NCBI RefSeq assembly: GCF_028735875.1
Contig: NZ_CP117834.1
Span: 1,352,001-1,416,000, forward strand
DNA from: Shouchella hunanensis
Lineage (GTDB): Bacteria > Bacillota > Bacilli > Bacillales > Bacillaceae_D
DNA: 64,000 bases
Direction: 5' to 3'
The translations under genes and the position numbers were made by a program. The notes below the pieces were generated by a model, which saw only the letters and a program-made list of their open reading frames with translations, did no database searches and was not told the DNA's origin. Positions 7,207-16,289 of this stretch are shown piece after piece; the stretch's first letter is position 1, and every line of letters starts with the position of its first letter.

Positions 7207-7348
7207 TTGTTTTCATCTGCTCAATACCCTATCCATCGCTACACATTCCCATTCAATAACATTCCCTCAATGGCAACCCTTCTTTTTGGCAAACCCACAT
7301 AAGACTAGTGTAGTATGGAGACAGTGATTGCTTAAAGGAGCAAAAGAC

Positions 7349-8212
7349 ATGAAGCAAACAGCGCTTATTACCGGGGCAACAAGTGGAATTGGTCTTGAAA
7401 CGGCCAAGTACTTACTAGCAAGCAACTATCGAATAATTATTGCCAGTCGAAATAAAGAAAAAGGGGAAGCAATCGTCACCCTTCTCCGCCCCTATGGAGA
7501 TGTCTCTTTTTCTTTCCTTGATTTAGGTAACCTTTCTTCCATTCAAGCCTTTTCAGAAAGCGTTCAAACTTCAAGATTGGACTTACTTATCAATAATGCA
7601 GGCGTCATGATTCCACCATATGAGCTCACGATAGATGGTTTTGAAAGACAGTTTGGTACAAATCACCTTGGCCACTTCGCATTGACCGGGTACCTTTTGC
7701 CACTTTTAACTTCTACTCCTCAGTCCCGTATTGTGACGATCACAAGTATCGCTGCCATTAAAGGAACGATTCAGTTTGCTTATTCCAATGGCGAGCACGA
7801 TTACAGTCCGATGACGTATTATCGGCAGAGTAAGTATGCCAACTTTTTATTTGCTCGAGAGCTGGATCGACGTTTAAAGATACATCGAAAAACCACCATT
7901 AGTGTTGCTTGTCACCCCGGTCTAGCTTATTCAAACTTGCTCTCCAGAGGCTCAGGCAAGAAAGCCCATTGGTTCATTCGCAGCGTTCTACCTTATCTTG
8001 TTCAATCAGCTAAACAAGGTGCAGCATCAACATGTTATGCTGCCACATGTGCCCAGCTTAACGGTGGTGAATGGATTGGACCTAGTGGCTATAGAGAATG
8101 GTACGGAAAACCTAAATCTCAACCAACTGGGGATGCTATATTTGATAAACATCAAGCGAAATCGTTATGGTCACTTTCAGAAAAACAAACCGGTATTTAT
8201 TATCTGTCTTAA
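7349..8212 (+). CDS. Short-chain dehydrogenase/reductase
   Basis: A 287-residue SDR enzyme. It has the cofactor motif TGATSGIG near residue 8, NNAG near 83 and the catalytic YRQSK (Tyr-x-x-x-Lys) near 160, the layout of classical NAD(P)(H)-dependent SDRs close to the retinol dehydrogenase/WWOX-like group. Substrate unknown. ATG 7349 follows AAAGGAGC at a good distance; the frame is open from a TTG at 7328 which overlaps that site. ribD starts 13 bases after its stop, so the two are probably one operon; no biochemical link between them is obvious. Confidence 0.85.
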   Translation: MKQTALITGATSGIGLETAKYLLASNYRIIIASRNKEKGEAIVTLLRPYGDVSFSFLDLGNLSSIQAFSESVQTSRLDLLINNAGVMIPPYELTIDGFERQFGTNHLGHFALTGYLLPLLTSTPQSRIVTITSIAAIKGTIQFAYSNGEHDYSPMTYYRQSKYANFLFARELDRRLKIHRKTTISVACHPGLAYSNLLSRGSGKKAHWFIRSVLPYLVQSAKQGAASTCYAATCAQLNGGEWIGPSGYREWYGKPKSQPTGDAIFDKHQAKSLWSLSEKQTGIYYLS

Positions 8213-8225
8213 GGAGTGTTTACTT

Positions 8226-9329
8226 ATGTCTGATCTAAAGTATATGAAGCTAGCGCTTGAAAACGCAAAAGCCATGCTAGGTCAAACAGGGGCAAACCCT
8301 GTTGTCGGCTGCGTACTTGTAAAAGAAAGTCGAGTGATTGGTATAGGTTCTCATTTAAAAGAGGGAGAGCCACATGCTGAAATTCATGCATTACGAATGG
8401 CAGGAGAGCTGGCGAATGGTTCAACGGCTTATGTCACGCTTGAACCATGCTCACACACAGGCAAAACAGGTCCTTGCGCAGATGCCTTAGTGAAAGCCGG
8501 TGTAAAAAAAGTCATAGTCGCTTCACTTGATCCCAATCCTAAAGTCGCTGGTAATGGTATAAAACGTCTTAGAGAGGCTGGCGTTTCAGTCGAATCAGGA
8601 TTATTAGAAGAGGAAGCCACACACTTAAATGAAGTATTTAACTTTGCTATCGTTCAAAAAAGACCGTTCGTGACGTTAAAAGCTGCTGTCTCCCTTGACG
8701 GGAAAATTGCTACGAAAACGACTCACAGCAAATGGATTACATCCCCTCCTGCACGGGAAGATGTACATCGACTTCGAAGTGAACATCAAGGTATTATTGT
8801 CGGCATTGAGACCGTCTTAAAAGACAACCCCTCATTAACGGCTCGTATTCCTAATGGAAGAAACCCGGTTCGCATTATCGTTGATTCGCAAATGCGTATA
8901 CCGTTAGACTGTAACGTAGTCAATGATGAGGAAGCCCCTATCTATCTCTTTACCTCTGCTGCACCAGCTCATAGAGCCAAAGAAGCCGCATTAAAAGAGA
9001 AAGGTGTACACATCTTTTACACAACGAATCAGGAGAAGGTCGATGTAGATGAGATGCTTGCTACGTTATTCTCAAAAGGCATCACCTCAACGCTTCTAGA
9101 AGCGGGTGGCACATTAAATGCTGCTTTTCTAGAGCAGCAACACGTACAGAAATGTATTCTTTATATCGCCCCAAAACTTATTGGTGGACGAGATGCACGA
9201 AGCTTTTTTGAAGGAATCGGTATCGAAACAATGGATCAGGCGATTCCGCTGAAGTGGGCAGAAAGCTCCGTTATAGGACCTGACCTAAAGATTGTCGCTT
9301 ATCCTCAATATGAAAATAAAAAAACCTAA
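8226..9329 (+). CDS. ribD: RibD, bifunctional riboflavin biosynthesis deaminase/reductase
   Basis: A 367-residue cytoplasmic enzyme for two successive steps of riboflavin synthesis: deamination of the GTP cyclohydrolase II product and NADPH-dependent reduction of the ribose side chain. The N-terminal zinc deaminase domain (about 1-145) has GANPVVGCV, the PHAEIHAL zinc/catalytic motif and PCSHTGKTGPC. The C-terminal reductase domain (about 147-360) has LKAAVSLDGKIAT and LLEAGGTLN. The start at 8226 has AAGGAG upstream; an in-frame open stretch before it lies inside the SDR gene. No ribE, ribA or ribH follows and no FMN riboswitch was seen upstream, so this copy stands apart from the usual rib operon. 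Confidence 0.92.
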   Translation: MSDLKYMKLALENAKAMLGQTGANPVVGCVLVKESRVIGIGSHLKEGEPHAEIHALRMAGELANGSTAYVTLEPCSHTGKTGPCADALVKAGVKKVIVASLDPNPKVAGNGIKRLREAGVSVESGLLEEEATHLNEVFNFAIVQKRPFVTLKAAVSLDGKIATKTTHSKWITSPPAREDVHRLRSEHQGIIVGIETVLKDNPSLTARIPNGRNPVRIIVDSQMRIPLDCNVVNDEEAPIYLFTSAAPAHRAKEAALKEKGVHIFYTTNQEKVDVDEMLATLFSKGITSTLLEAGGTLNAAFLEQQHVQKCILYIAPKLIGGRDARSFFEGIGIETMDQAIPLKWAESSVIGPDLKIVAYPQYENKKT

Positions 9330-9362
9330 ATGCGCTCTACATGGCTGCATTTAGGTTTTCGT
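9321..9362. terminator. Bidirectional terminator after ribD
   Basis: Perfect 13-base stem AAAACCTAAATGC / GCATTTAGGTTTT with a 13-base loop. It overlaps the ribD stop codon and serves the convergent permease gene too. Confidence 0.88.
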
Positions 9363-11384
9363 TTATTCAGAACGCCATTGTTTTTTCGCTTTTACTTTCT
9401 TAAGCAAAGGGAAGCCTAATGAAAACAGAATCATTGTTAGTACAAGCACAATCGGGACAACCTGTATCATTAGCAACCTAAAGCTTGTTCGCTGTGTTTC
9501 CACAAACCATGTGGCGTGATGCCCATTTTCAATAAACGTAAGAAACGGATACTCGTTTAAATAGTTCGTGAACAATTCATATTCAAATTCGTTAATGGAT
9601 AAGTCAGTCGGAATCAAATAGACTGGCATGTACAGTTGTTCGTCTACCTTTGTTTCAGTAACATAAGATTGAGGCAAAATGAACGTTTCATAGGTGAAAA
9701 AATGCTCTTGTTCTACACTATAGGCACGAAATGGTAGCGTTTCTTCATCTGTCATGAACTCAAAGCTGCCATGATCATCATAGATTATTTGCTGAAGCGC
9801 TACTTCTTCACCTTCAAGATAAACGGGCTGTTGGTAACTAAAATTTGCTGACTCTTTCCATGGAAAATGAATAATTGAAGGTGCATCACCTTGTTGAAAT
9901 GACGCTATTTCCTCCATGCCTAATTGCTTTAACACCTTTGGCCACTCATCGTCTTCTACCGCTAATACTTGAGATGCGAAAAACAGATCTCGTTCATCTT
10001 CTAGTCCATTTACAATCCAATCTTGGAGCCCCTTTAAATGCAAAGCCGAAACACCGTCACGAGCCAATGCATCTGTTAAATCGTCAAACTGATCGATGGC
10101 TCTTCTATCTAATAAATGAGCGCTTGTATACGGTTGTTTTTCTAAATAATGATCATAAAGATCATCACTGACTTCATTTTCACTATGGAATTGGTTATAG
10201 TCCACTACAGATTGAATGAAAGGTATCATTAAGACTGAACAACTAAGCCCAATTAAACTTGAAACAATGAGGATTGTTGTTTTTTTCAGTTGTTTACTTA
10301 CAAAGAAAACAAGAATGAACCATAGTGTGAGAAGGATACTGGCGATAATCATATAAGTGTAATCAATAGGTATATGTATTTGATTATTTACATGGTCTTG
10401 GCGATGGAAGATTGAAACACCTATTACGTGGCTCCAACTCTCGCCAAAAAACTGAAAGGCTCTATAAGCTACATAATAACTAATAATGACTAAGAGCATG
10501 GAAACAATACTAAACAATACGATACAAGCAAATGTTGTTTTCTTCGGCGAAATACCATAGTACTTTGACGTTGTTAATCCAGCACGAAAATCAAACAATG
10601 ACAGAATTTGAATAGCTAGCCATGCTAGAATGATCATGTTCAATAAGAGGAGTAGGCTATAAAACGCAACCATTGCACTACCCTCTGAAAGCTTCTCCAC
10701 AGGTGGATTTTGATAAACGGGTTGACGTTGTATATTGATGTCAAAAGTCTCCTTCAAATTAGAAGAAACAGTTGAAACGTGGTCCATTTCTACTAATCCA
10801 GCAATATAGCCTTCCTCTACCTTTTCAACGGTTAATGCTGAATAAGATGCTTGATAAGCTTGCAGCTCTTCATATACACCTGTAATCGTAATGTCCTTTT
10901 GATCGCCTGTGCTAGACTCAAAAGTAAGTTGGTCACCAAGTGAAAAATCGTCATCGATCGCATAAAAGTGATATTTATTAATAACCCATTCATGTTCATT
11001 CTGTGGCCACTCTCCCATTAGAAGAGTCGTCCCATTTTCATGAAAATAAGGTTCACTATTCCTTTGGACGATTACCGTCGCTCCTTCATATGTATACGCT
11101 TCCGGCTCACTTTTTACATATGGTTGGTATACTAAGTCCATTTTCATAAATTGCTCAATATCGGATTTATTTAGAGCGGCCTTGGACTGAATCGAATAGA
11201 GCCCTAAGTTTCCTCCATCACTTGATAACTGGTTAACCTTATTAGCATGAATGGCAACTTGCAGACTAAAAAACATCGACGTAAGAAACCCTATTAGCAA
11301 CAGTACGTAAACTAGAAACAATCCAAGTCCTTTCTTTGTTTGAAAAGCAGTTCGATTGCCCATTAAAAAATAAATCATTTTCAT
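9363..11384 (-). CDS. ABC-type (FtsX/MacB-like) permease protein, large extracellular domains
   Basis: A 673-residue membrane protein. An N-terminal helix (about 20-45) is followed by a long extracytoplasmic region to about 235, then helices at about 240-265, 280-310 and 345-395, a second extracytoplasmic region (about 400-635) and a final helix near 640-662. This resembles FtsX/MacB-type permeases, though the match is weak. It lies two bases after the upstream ABC ATPase-like gene and should be co-expressed with it. That partner has lost all ATPase motifs, so the pair may not be a transporter; it might sense or regulate at the membrane, or borrow another ATPase. Cargo is unknown. Confidence 0.65.
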   Translation of the reverse strand: MKMIYFLMGNRTAFQTKKGLGLFLVYVLLLIGFLTSMFFSLQVAIHANKVNQLSSDGGNLGLYSIQSKAALNKSDIEQFMKMDLVYQPYVKSEPEAYTYEGATVIVQRNSEPYFHENGTTLLMGEWPQNEHEWVINKYHFYAIDDDFSLGDQLTFESSTGDQKDITITGVYEELQAYQASYSALTVEKVEEGYIAGLVEMDHVSTVSSNLKETFDINIQRQPVYQNPPVEKLSEGSAMVAFYSLLLLLNMIILAWLAIQILSLFDFRAGLTTSKYYGISPKKTTFACIVLFSIVSMLLVIISYYVAYRAFQFFGESWSHVIGVSIFHRQDHVNNQIHIPIDYTYMIIASILLTLWFILVFFVSKQLKKTTILIVSSLIGLSCSVLMIPFIQSVVDYNQFHSENEVSDDLYDHYLEKQPYTSAHLLDRRAIDQFDDLTDALARDGVSALHLKGLQDWIVNGLEDERDLFFASQVLAVEDDEWPKVLKQLGMEEIASFQQGDAPSIIHFPWKESANFSYQQPVYLEGEEVALQQIIYDDHGSFEFMTDEETLPFRAYSVEQEHFFTYETFILPQSYVTETKVDEQLYMPVYLIPTDLSINEFEYELFTNYLNEYPFLTFIENGHHATWFVETQRTSFRLLMIQVVPIVLVLTMILFSLGFPLLKKVKAKKQWRSE

Positions 11385-11386
11385 TC

Positions 11387-12067
11387 CTACTCCCGCACCC
11401 TTCTTAAATCTAAGCGCGAATGATCCTCTATTACTCCGCCCTTTATAGACAACATTCCGTTAGCCTGCTCTGCTTTTTCTAGCTGAGATGTTGTGAATAG
11501 AAAGGTGATTTGTCTTGACCACGTATATTGAATGAGTTTTTTTAACATCGTAGCATCTTCTGGCTCTTCCATTAAGACTAGAGAAGGGCTCATCCAGAGA
11601 GCACGGATTATTCGTACCAGTTCCTGTTCAACAGTGTCAAGATCCTTCACGTATTTATGGCAAAGATGTTCTGCATGAAAATAGGCGAGCAATTGTTTTA
11701 AGTGCTCTTTATTTGCATAAGCCTTTTTGTTTAGCCACTTATTCACCTGTAAATTTGCTTCAACCGTCGCTTCAGTATGTAACAATGTTCGACTTGATAC
11801 AAAGCCAACTTCCTCTCTGCGTATACGAGCTGCTTCTTCTTCATTCACATTTGTTATCGTATGTTGACCAATCGTAATTTCACCACGACTTGGTTTTTTG
11901 ATTCCTAACAATAAATCCATCAGCCATTCTCTCTCATGCTGATTTTCTAAAACGATTCCAACCGCTTCACCATGGCGAATGGAAAAGGTAATATCCTCTA
12001 AAATCATCTTTTTTCTGTAAATAACCCTTTCATTTACTGATAATTGTTTAACACGGACATACTGCAA
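11387..12067 (-). CDS. Degenerate ABC ATPase-like protein lacking catalytic motifs
   Basis: A 226-residue protein with the outline of a MacB/LolD-type ABC nucleotide-binding domain (ILEDITFSIRHGEAVGIV, then LLLGIKKPSRGEI). The Walker A loop is replaced by LENQHEREW (about 40-48) with no GxGKS/T. The LSGGQ signature is replaced by LDTVEQE (about 143-149). The Walker B Asp is Glu in LVLMEEPE (about 163-170), and the switch His is missing (FLFTTSQ, about 189-195). It should be unable to hydrolyse ATP. The frame is intact and the gene sits two bases upstream of its permease partner, which argues for a kept, non-catalytic role rather than decay. Confidence 0.8.
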   Translation of the reverse strand: MQYVRVKQLSVNERVIYRKKMILEDITFSIRHGEAVGIVLENQHEREWLMDLLLGIKKPSRGEITIGQHTITNVNEEEAARIRREEVGFVSSRTLLHTEATVEANLQVNKWLNKKAYANKEHLKQLLAYFHAEHLCHKYVKDLDTVEQELVRIIRALWMSPSLVLMEEPEDATMLKKLIQYTWSRQITFLFTTSQLEKAEQANGMLSIKGGVIEDHSRLDLRRVRE

Positions 12068-12147
12068 ATGCTTGCTCCTTTCTTAAAGAATGAATGTTTA
12101 TTCTTATGCTATACTAGACTCTGTTAGCGTATAGAGGAGGTTCCATT

Positions 12148-12777
12148 ATGAATAATGAAATGATTTCGTATTTTACTCATGCTAAAAAGCCGCTCGGGTC
12201 GACCAGTCGAGAACAAATTCACCAGAACGGGCTATGGCATGAAACGTTCCACCTTTGGATGATAAATAACAACAATCGAGAACCCCAAATCTACTTACAA
12301 CTCAGAAGTCAGACAAAAAAAGATTTTCCGAATTTATTTGATATTACAGCTGCTGGTCACTTACATTCTAAGGAAACAACACTAGATGGCTTAAGAGAAG
12401 TCGAGGAAGAACTCGGTATAGCGTTATCATCAGACGACATATACTTTATTGGTCAGTTTCTAGATAGAATTCATACAAAGCCATTTCTAGATAACGAAAT
12501 CGCTTCTTCTTACGTTCATTTTACATCCCAATTGATAGAGTCGTTTTCGCTACAGAAAGAAGAAGTAGCTGGAATGGTGGCTATACCTTTTCACCAATTC
12601 AAAGAGGTGTGCTTTGGTTTGTCCAACTCAATGGTCGCCTCCGGCTATAAAGAAGAGGGAAATCAGCGCATCGCTCTAGAGTACGAAATCACGCTAGATG
12701 ATCTTGTTCCCCATTCCCTCTCTTACTTAAAGCAAACGGTCATTGCATTGGAAGACGCGCTACAGCGTCATGTTTAA
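12148..12777 (+). CDS. Nudix hydrolase
   Basis: A 209-residue protein with a Nudix box at about 72-93 (AGHLHSKETTLDG then REVEEELGI), where the REVEEE glutamates bind the catalytic Mg2+. Nudix enzymes cleave nucleoside diphosphates linked to another group; the AAGHL form and the preceding FPNLFDITAA fit the isopentenyl-diphosphate-isomerase-like/YfcD-type Nudix group, but the substrate cannot be told. A GAGGAGG site lies before ATG 12148 and an extended -10-like TGCTATACT lies near 12107-12115. It is divergent from the ABC-like pair and convergent with the next gene. Confidence 0.82.
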   Translation: MNNEMISYFTHAKKPLGSTSREQIHQNGLWHETFHLWMINNNNREPQIYLQLRSQTKKDFPNLFDITAAGHLHSKETTLDGLREVEEELGIALSSDDIYFIGQFLDRIHTKPFLDNEIASSYVHFTSQLIESFSLQKEEVAGMVAIPFHQFKEVCFGLSNSMVASGYKEEGNQRIALEYEITLDDLVPHSLSYLKQTVIALEDALQRHV

Positions 12778-12793
12778 AAAGGAGTCGAGAGCC

Positions 12794-13345
12794 TTATCCC
12801 TCTCGATCTTCTCGCAAACAGCCCATAATAAGCTGGTCATAGTAAATACCTTTTACACACTCGGCTCTTCTTAACCTTCCTTCTATTTTAAATCCACACT
12901 TTTCGTACGTTCTTAGAGCAGCATCGTTTCCACTCCATGTATCTAGCTGTACACGCTGCAAGTTCAAATCTTGAAACAAAAATTCCACAAGCAAATTCAA
13001 CGCTTCCGTCCCATATCCTTTTCCCCGTTCACTCTCAACACCAATGGAAATACCAATTTCAGCACTTCTTGCAATCGGATTTACATCTCGATAATCACAG
13101 TTTCCAATATGCGTATTGGTCTCAGCTACATAAATAGCAAAAATGTTTTCCGTTTTCCTCTCTTTTATGACTCGTTTATCATAGAGCGCTTCTACTTCTT
13201 CCATTGTCACATGACCATAGAGCGCAGCATAAGAACCCGCAGCTAAACGAGCGGTGTTTTCATCATTTCTCCACGTAACTTGTCTAATAAAATCTGTCTT
13301 CGATGCTGGTCGTAATTCGATTCGGTTTCCTTTGATCAAACACAA
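12794..13345 (-). CDS. GNAT-family N-acetyltransferase (RimJ/RimL-like)
   Basis: A 183-residue single-domain acetyltransferase. The acetyl-CoA-binding region is GVESERGKGYGTEALNLLVEF at about 103-123 (the RGKGYGTEA motif A), followed by the RVQLDTWSGNDAALRTYEKCGFKIEGRLR stretch typical of RimJ/RimL and spermidine-acetyltransferase-like proteins. Substrate unknown; relatives acetylate protein N-termini, polyamines or antibiotics. Single gene. Confidence 0.85.
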   Translation of the reverse strand: MCLIKGNRIELRPASKTDFIRQVTWRNDENTARLAAGSYAALYGHVTMEEVEALYDKRVIKERKTENIFAIYVAETNTHIGNCDYRDVNPIARSAEIGISIGVESERGKGYGTEALNLLVEFLFQDLNLQRVQLDTWSGNDAALRTYEKCGFKIEGRLRRAECVKGIYYDQLIMGCLREDREG

Positions 13346-13455
13346 AACTCCTTTTAATATAATTTTCCTTCTTTTCTGTCATATATAGATATGTTCCATA
13401 TGTTTTCATAAACATCACCCTTCCGTCTCATGTATAACATAAGTATACCAATGTT

Positions 13456-14388
13456 TTATTCGCCTGCATAGAAACTGAACATCGCTTTTTCGTAATCGTT
13501 TAGCAGTTGTTTTTGATTAATCGTCCACGCAATCTTTTGTTGTCCAATTGGACTATCTGGTCTTAAATCCATAAACGTCATTCCCGTTGCTTCCCCTGTG
13601 GTAACCACTTCAATATCACGATGTACGTATGTTGCTAAAGATGGATTTGCCATAATAAGGAGGGGAACAATGTCATGAATAGGTGGCCCAGATAGTTGAG
13701 GTTGTTTTTCTTGATAGTAGTTTATATATACAGAGAGAATCGCTTGAATGGTGCTCCCAAAAGTAGAGTGACTTGTTAAGCGTTGAACGAGAGGAGGAGT
13801 TACTATCGCCTGTGATGTAACGTTTAAAGGTGTGATGGTTGTTTGAAGGAATTGAAAAATAAAACGTGCACTGACAGAATCGCCATAAATATTAGCTTCA
13901 GCTACAGGCGTACGATTACCAGGAACGAAAAAAGCCCCGCCCATAATAAAGACATTTTTCACCTGATTGAACTCGTTCTCATATAAATTCAACGCACTCG
14001 CCAACGCCGTCATTCTCCCTAACTCTATAATGGTTAGCTGCCGGTTATAGGTCGTAAGAATGGAACGTATGGTGTCGAAACCCAATCGATTTCCTGGGAA
14101 ATGATGTTCAGGCATGATAGAGCCAAGCCCTGCTTCTCCATGAATGTCAGGGTAAGACACTTCTTCAAACTCTGAAAAAGAACGAAAAGCAGCAGGGATC
14201 ACTGGTATATGAGACATCCCTGCTACTTTTAAAAGATATTCTGCGTTTACTGTGGACTGGTCTTTTGTAACATTTCCATAGCTAGTCACAATGCCAACTA
14301 ATTCAATCTGTGGGTGCATGATGGCTAGCATAATGGCCATTGCATCATCTATTCCTGGATCACAGAATAACAAGACATAATGCTTCAT
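13456..14388 (-). CDS. Inosine-uridine-preferring nucleoside hydrolase family protein
   Basis: A 310-residue protein with the N-terminal calcium-binding motif DPGIDDA at about 10-16, the family hallmark, plus EAGLGS near 88 and VTPL/HDIVPLL elements towards the C-terminus (His and Asp near 242). These enzymes split purine or pyrimidine nucleosides into base and ribose for salvage. DPGIDD instead of DTDPGxDD and several divergent stretches suggest a subfamily of uncertain specificity. Single gene with a GAGAGGGG ribosome binding site. Confidence 0.85.
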   Translation of the reverse strand: MKHYVLLFCDPGIDDAMAIMLAIMHPQIELVGIVTSYGNVTKDQSTVNAEYLLKVAGMSHIPVIPAAFRSFSEFEEVSYPDIHGEAGLGSIMPEHHFPGNRLGFDTIRSILTTYNRQLTIIELGRMTALASALNLYENEFNQVKNVFIMGGAFFVPGNRTPVAEANIYGDSVSARFIFQFLQTTITPLNVTSQAIVTPPLVQRLTSHSTFGSTIQAILSVYINYYQEKQPQLSGPPIHDIVPLLIMANPSLATYVHRDIEVVTTGEATGMTFMDLRPDSPIGQQKIAWTINQKQLLNDYEKAMFSFYAGE

Positions 14389-14461
14389 GTACTTGCCCCT
14401 CTCTCAATGTCCTACATTATTTTATGAGAAGCAGTACCGAATCATACTCGTTCCTTTCCCT

Positions 14462-14776
14462 TTAACAATCAAAATATAGATGATTATGCAATGAACAGTT
14501 TGGGTTAAAAGCGACATAACAATGTGGACATTGATCAGCGTTCAAGTACTGATGAATCGTTAACAGCTCTTTACAAACTCCACACATAATGGCCTGTTGC
14601 TCAAAAGCTGTTTTTGACCATTGGGTTCGTACATGCTCAACCGCTTCATCATGGCATTTGTAACATGGATAAAAGTCGTGGCAACACGCAAACTGAATAG
14701 CTACTACATCAACCACTGTCGAATAGTGAACACAGCGTGTCTCTGTATCAATTACTCTTCCCTTTACTACCTTCAA
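14462..14776 (-). CDS. CHY zinc finger protein
   Basis: A 104-residue protein with a CHY-type zinc finger: conserved His/Cys residues in CVHY, ACCHDFYPCYKCHDE, CGVCKELLTI and CPHC, enough to bind two or three zinc ions. Bacterial members of this family have no firmly known function. The start overlaps the brnQ stop by four bases (ATGA), so it is co-translated with the branched-chain amino acid carrier; the reason is unclear. The pairing of a zinc finger with a transporter could be incidental. Confidence 0.8.
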   Translation of the reverse strand: MKVVKGRVIDTETRCVHYSTVVDVVAIQFACCHDFYPCYKCHDEAVEHVRTQWSKTAFEQQAIMCGVCKELLTIHQYLNADQCPHCYVAFNPNCSLHNHLYFDC

Positions 14777-16116
14777 TCTCTAGGCTCGCTTCCTTTAAAT
14801 ACCGGACTTAAGAGAAGACCAATGACAAAGCCAATTAAAGCCGGCAACGCCCATGCAAAGCCAATATCGTCAAAAGGTAGTGGAACTGCGCGTAAGAAAT
14901 TCCATGATTCATTTGCAGCCATTAAGCCTTCATTAATAGAGACAATGGCCGTAAACAGGACGGTCATTTGGTAAACAATACGTCTTCTTTTAAATAATGG
15001 CTCAAGGAACGCTAGTAGAATAAGCACAATAGCTATCGGATAAATAAAGACTAATACCGGGATAGAAAATTCAATAATTGTGCTTAACCCAAAGTTTGAT
15101 ATACCTAAGCTAAATAGGGTAAAAATAATTACAAACGCTTTGTATGAAAGGCTAGGAAAGAGCTTGTTGAAATAGATAGAACAAGATGAAATTAAGCCCG
15201 TTGCAGTTGGGATACACGCTGCTAAAATAATTAGGCCTAATAAAATATTGCCACCTAAACCGAAGTATTCAAATGAGACACTTGCAAGAATTCCTGCTCC
15301 TGAGTCAGCTGAAATAGCCGAAGCACTAATGGCACCAAGATAACCAAGGCCTGCATAAACGGTACCTAGACAGATGGCAGCAATAATTCCCGCTTTCCAT
15401 GCTGTTCGCTTCACAATCCGCTGATCCGTCACGCCAAAATCTTTTATTGCTTTTACTACAATAATACCGAACACAACTGCTGCAATTGTATCCATTGTTA
15501 GATAACCTTCCGTAATTCCGCGGAAAAATGGATAATCATTGAAAGAAGAATCAACAGGTTCAAGATACGTTCCTAAAGGGTTAAATAAGACCGTTACAAG
15601 TAAAATAGCAATAACAAGTAATAAAAACGGCGTAATAATTTTTCCAATACGGTCAACAAATTTTCCTGGACTTAGTGATAAATAAAATACGATAGCAAAG
15701 TATGCAACTGAGAAAAGAAACAACCATAGCGGACTAGATGCATTAAGGCTCTCACTTCTTTCAATAAATGGAAGAATACCAATTTCATAGGATACCGTTC
15801 CCGTACGAGGAACCGCAAAAAACGGGCCAATCGTTAGAAAGGTTAGAGCTGTAAATCCTATCGCAAAATAAGGATGAACTCTACGTCCAAGGCCTTCAGC
15901 GTCATCACTTCCTACGTACGTAATTGCCATAACACCAAGTATAGGTAAACCTACCCCTGATATTAAAAATCCTATAATCGCTGGCCATGCATTTGATCCA
16001 GCACTCTGACCCAGCTCTGGTGGGAAGATTAGATTACCTGCACCAAAGAAAAGTGAAAAGAGCATCAACCCAATATAAAGTGTTTGCTTGTTTGATATAC
16101 CACTTAATTGGTTCAT
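14773..16116 (-). CDS. brnQ: BrnQ, branched-chain amino acid carrier (LIVCS family)
   Basis: A 447-residue integral membrane protein with about 12 hydrophobic segments. The N-terminal LFFGAGNLIFPPELG and central GYLTMDTIAA and IISSCSIYF-type stretches mark the LIVCS family, which takes up Leu, Ile and Val with Na+ or H+. The Met at 16116 is preferred since AGAGGTG is five bases upstream; the Met at 16119 is too close. Just upstream, 16136-16150 (AATTATCTGACTAAT) matches the CodY box AATTTTCWGAAAATT at 11 of 15 positions, which would fit CodY control of branched-chain amino acid uptake but is weak. Confidence 0.92.
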   Translation of the reverse strand: MNQLSGISNKQTLYIGLMLFSLFFGAGNLIFPPELGQSAGSNAWPAIIGFLISGVGLPILGVMAITYVGSDDAEGLGRRVHPYFAIGFTALTFLTIGPFFAVPRTGTVSYEIGILPFIERSESLNASSPLWLFLFSVAYFAIVFYLSLSPGKFVDRIGKIITPFLLLVIAILLVTVLFNPLGTYLEPVDSSFNDYPFFRGITEGYLTMDTIAAVVFGIIVVKAIKDFGVTDQRIVKRTAWKAGIIAAICLGTVYAGLGYLGAISASAISADSGAGILASVSFEYFGLGGNILLGLIILAACIPTATGLISSCSIYFNKLFPSLSYKAFVIIFTLFSLGISNFGLSTIIEFSIPVLVFIYPIAIVLILLAFLEPLFKRRRIVYQMTVLFTAIVSINEGLMAANESWNFLRAVPLPFDDIGFAWALPALIGFVIGLLLSPVFKGSEPRD

Positions 16117-16289
16117 CATGTCACCTCTCTGTTTAAATTATCTGACTAATTATGTCATTTGAGAATTGTATCACATTTTGTCAAATTATGTCCATATAAT
16201 TTTCATGTAAAATCTTCCTTCAAAACAGATGGTTAGTATGTGAACAAAACAGGTATAAAGAAAGACATACTTTTTTAGGAGGAATGATT

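Noticed and set aside
7164-7348. FMN riboswitch upstream of the SDR-ribD pair
   Set aside because: The conserved RFN elements are not present; only the peptide terminator and a weak promoter-like TTGGCA sequence are seen.
9875-10171. Plus-strand open frame of 98 codons inside the permease gene
   Set aside because: No ribosome site and low-complexity antisense composition; shadow of the permease gene.
16136-16150. CodY box upstream of brnQ as a separate feature
   Set aside because: Four mismatches in 15; only noted in the brnQ entry as a possibility.
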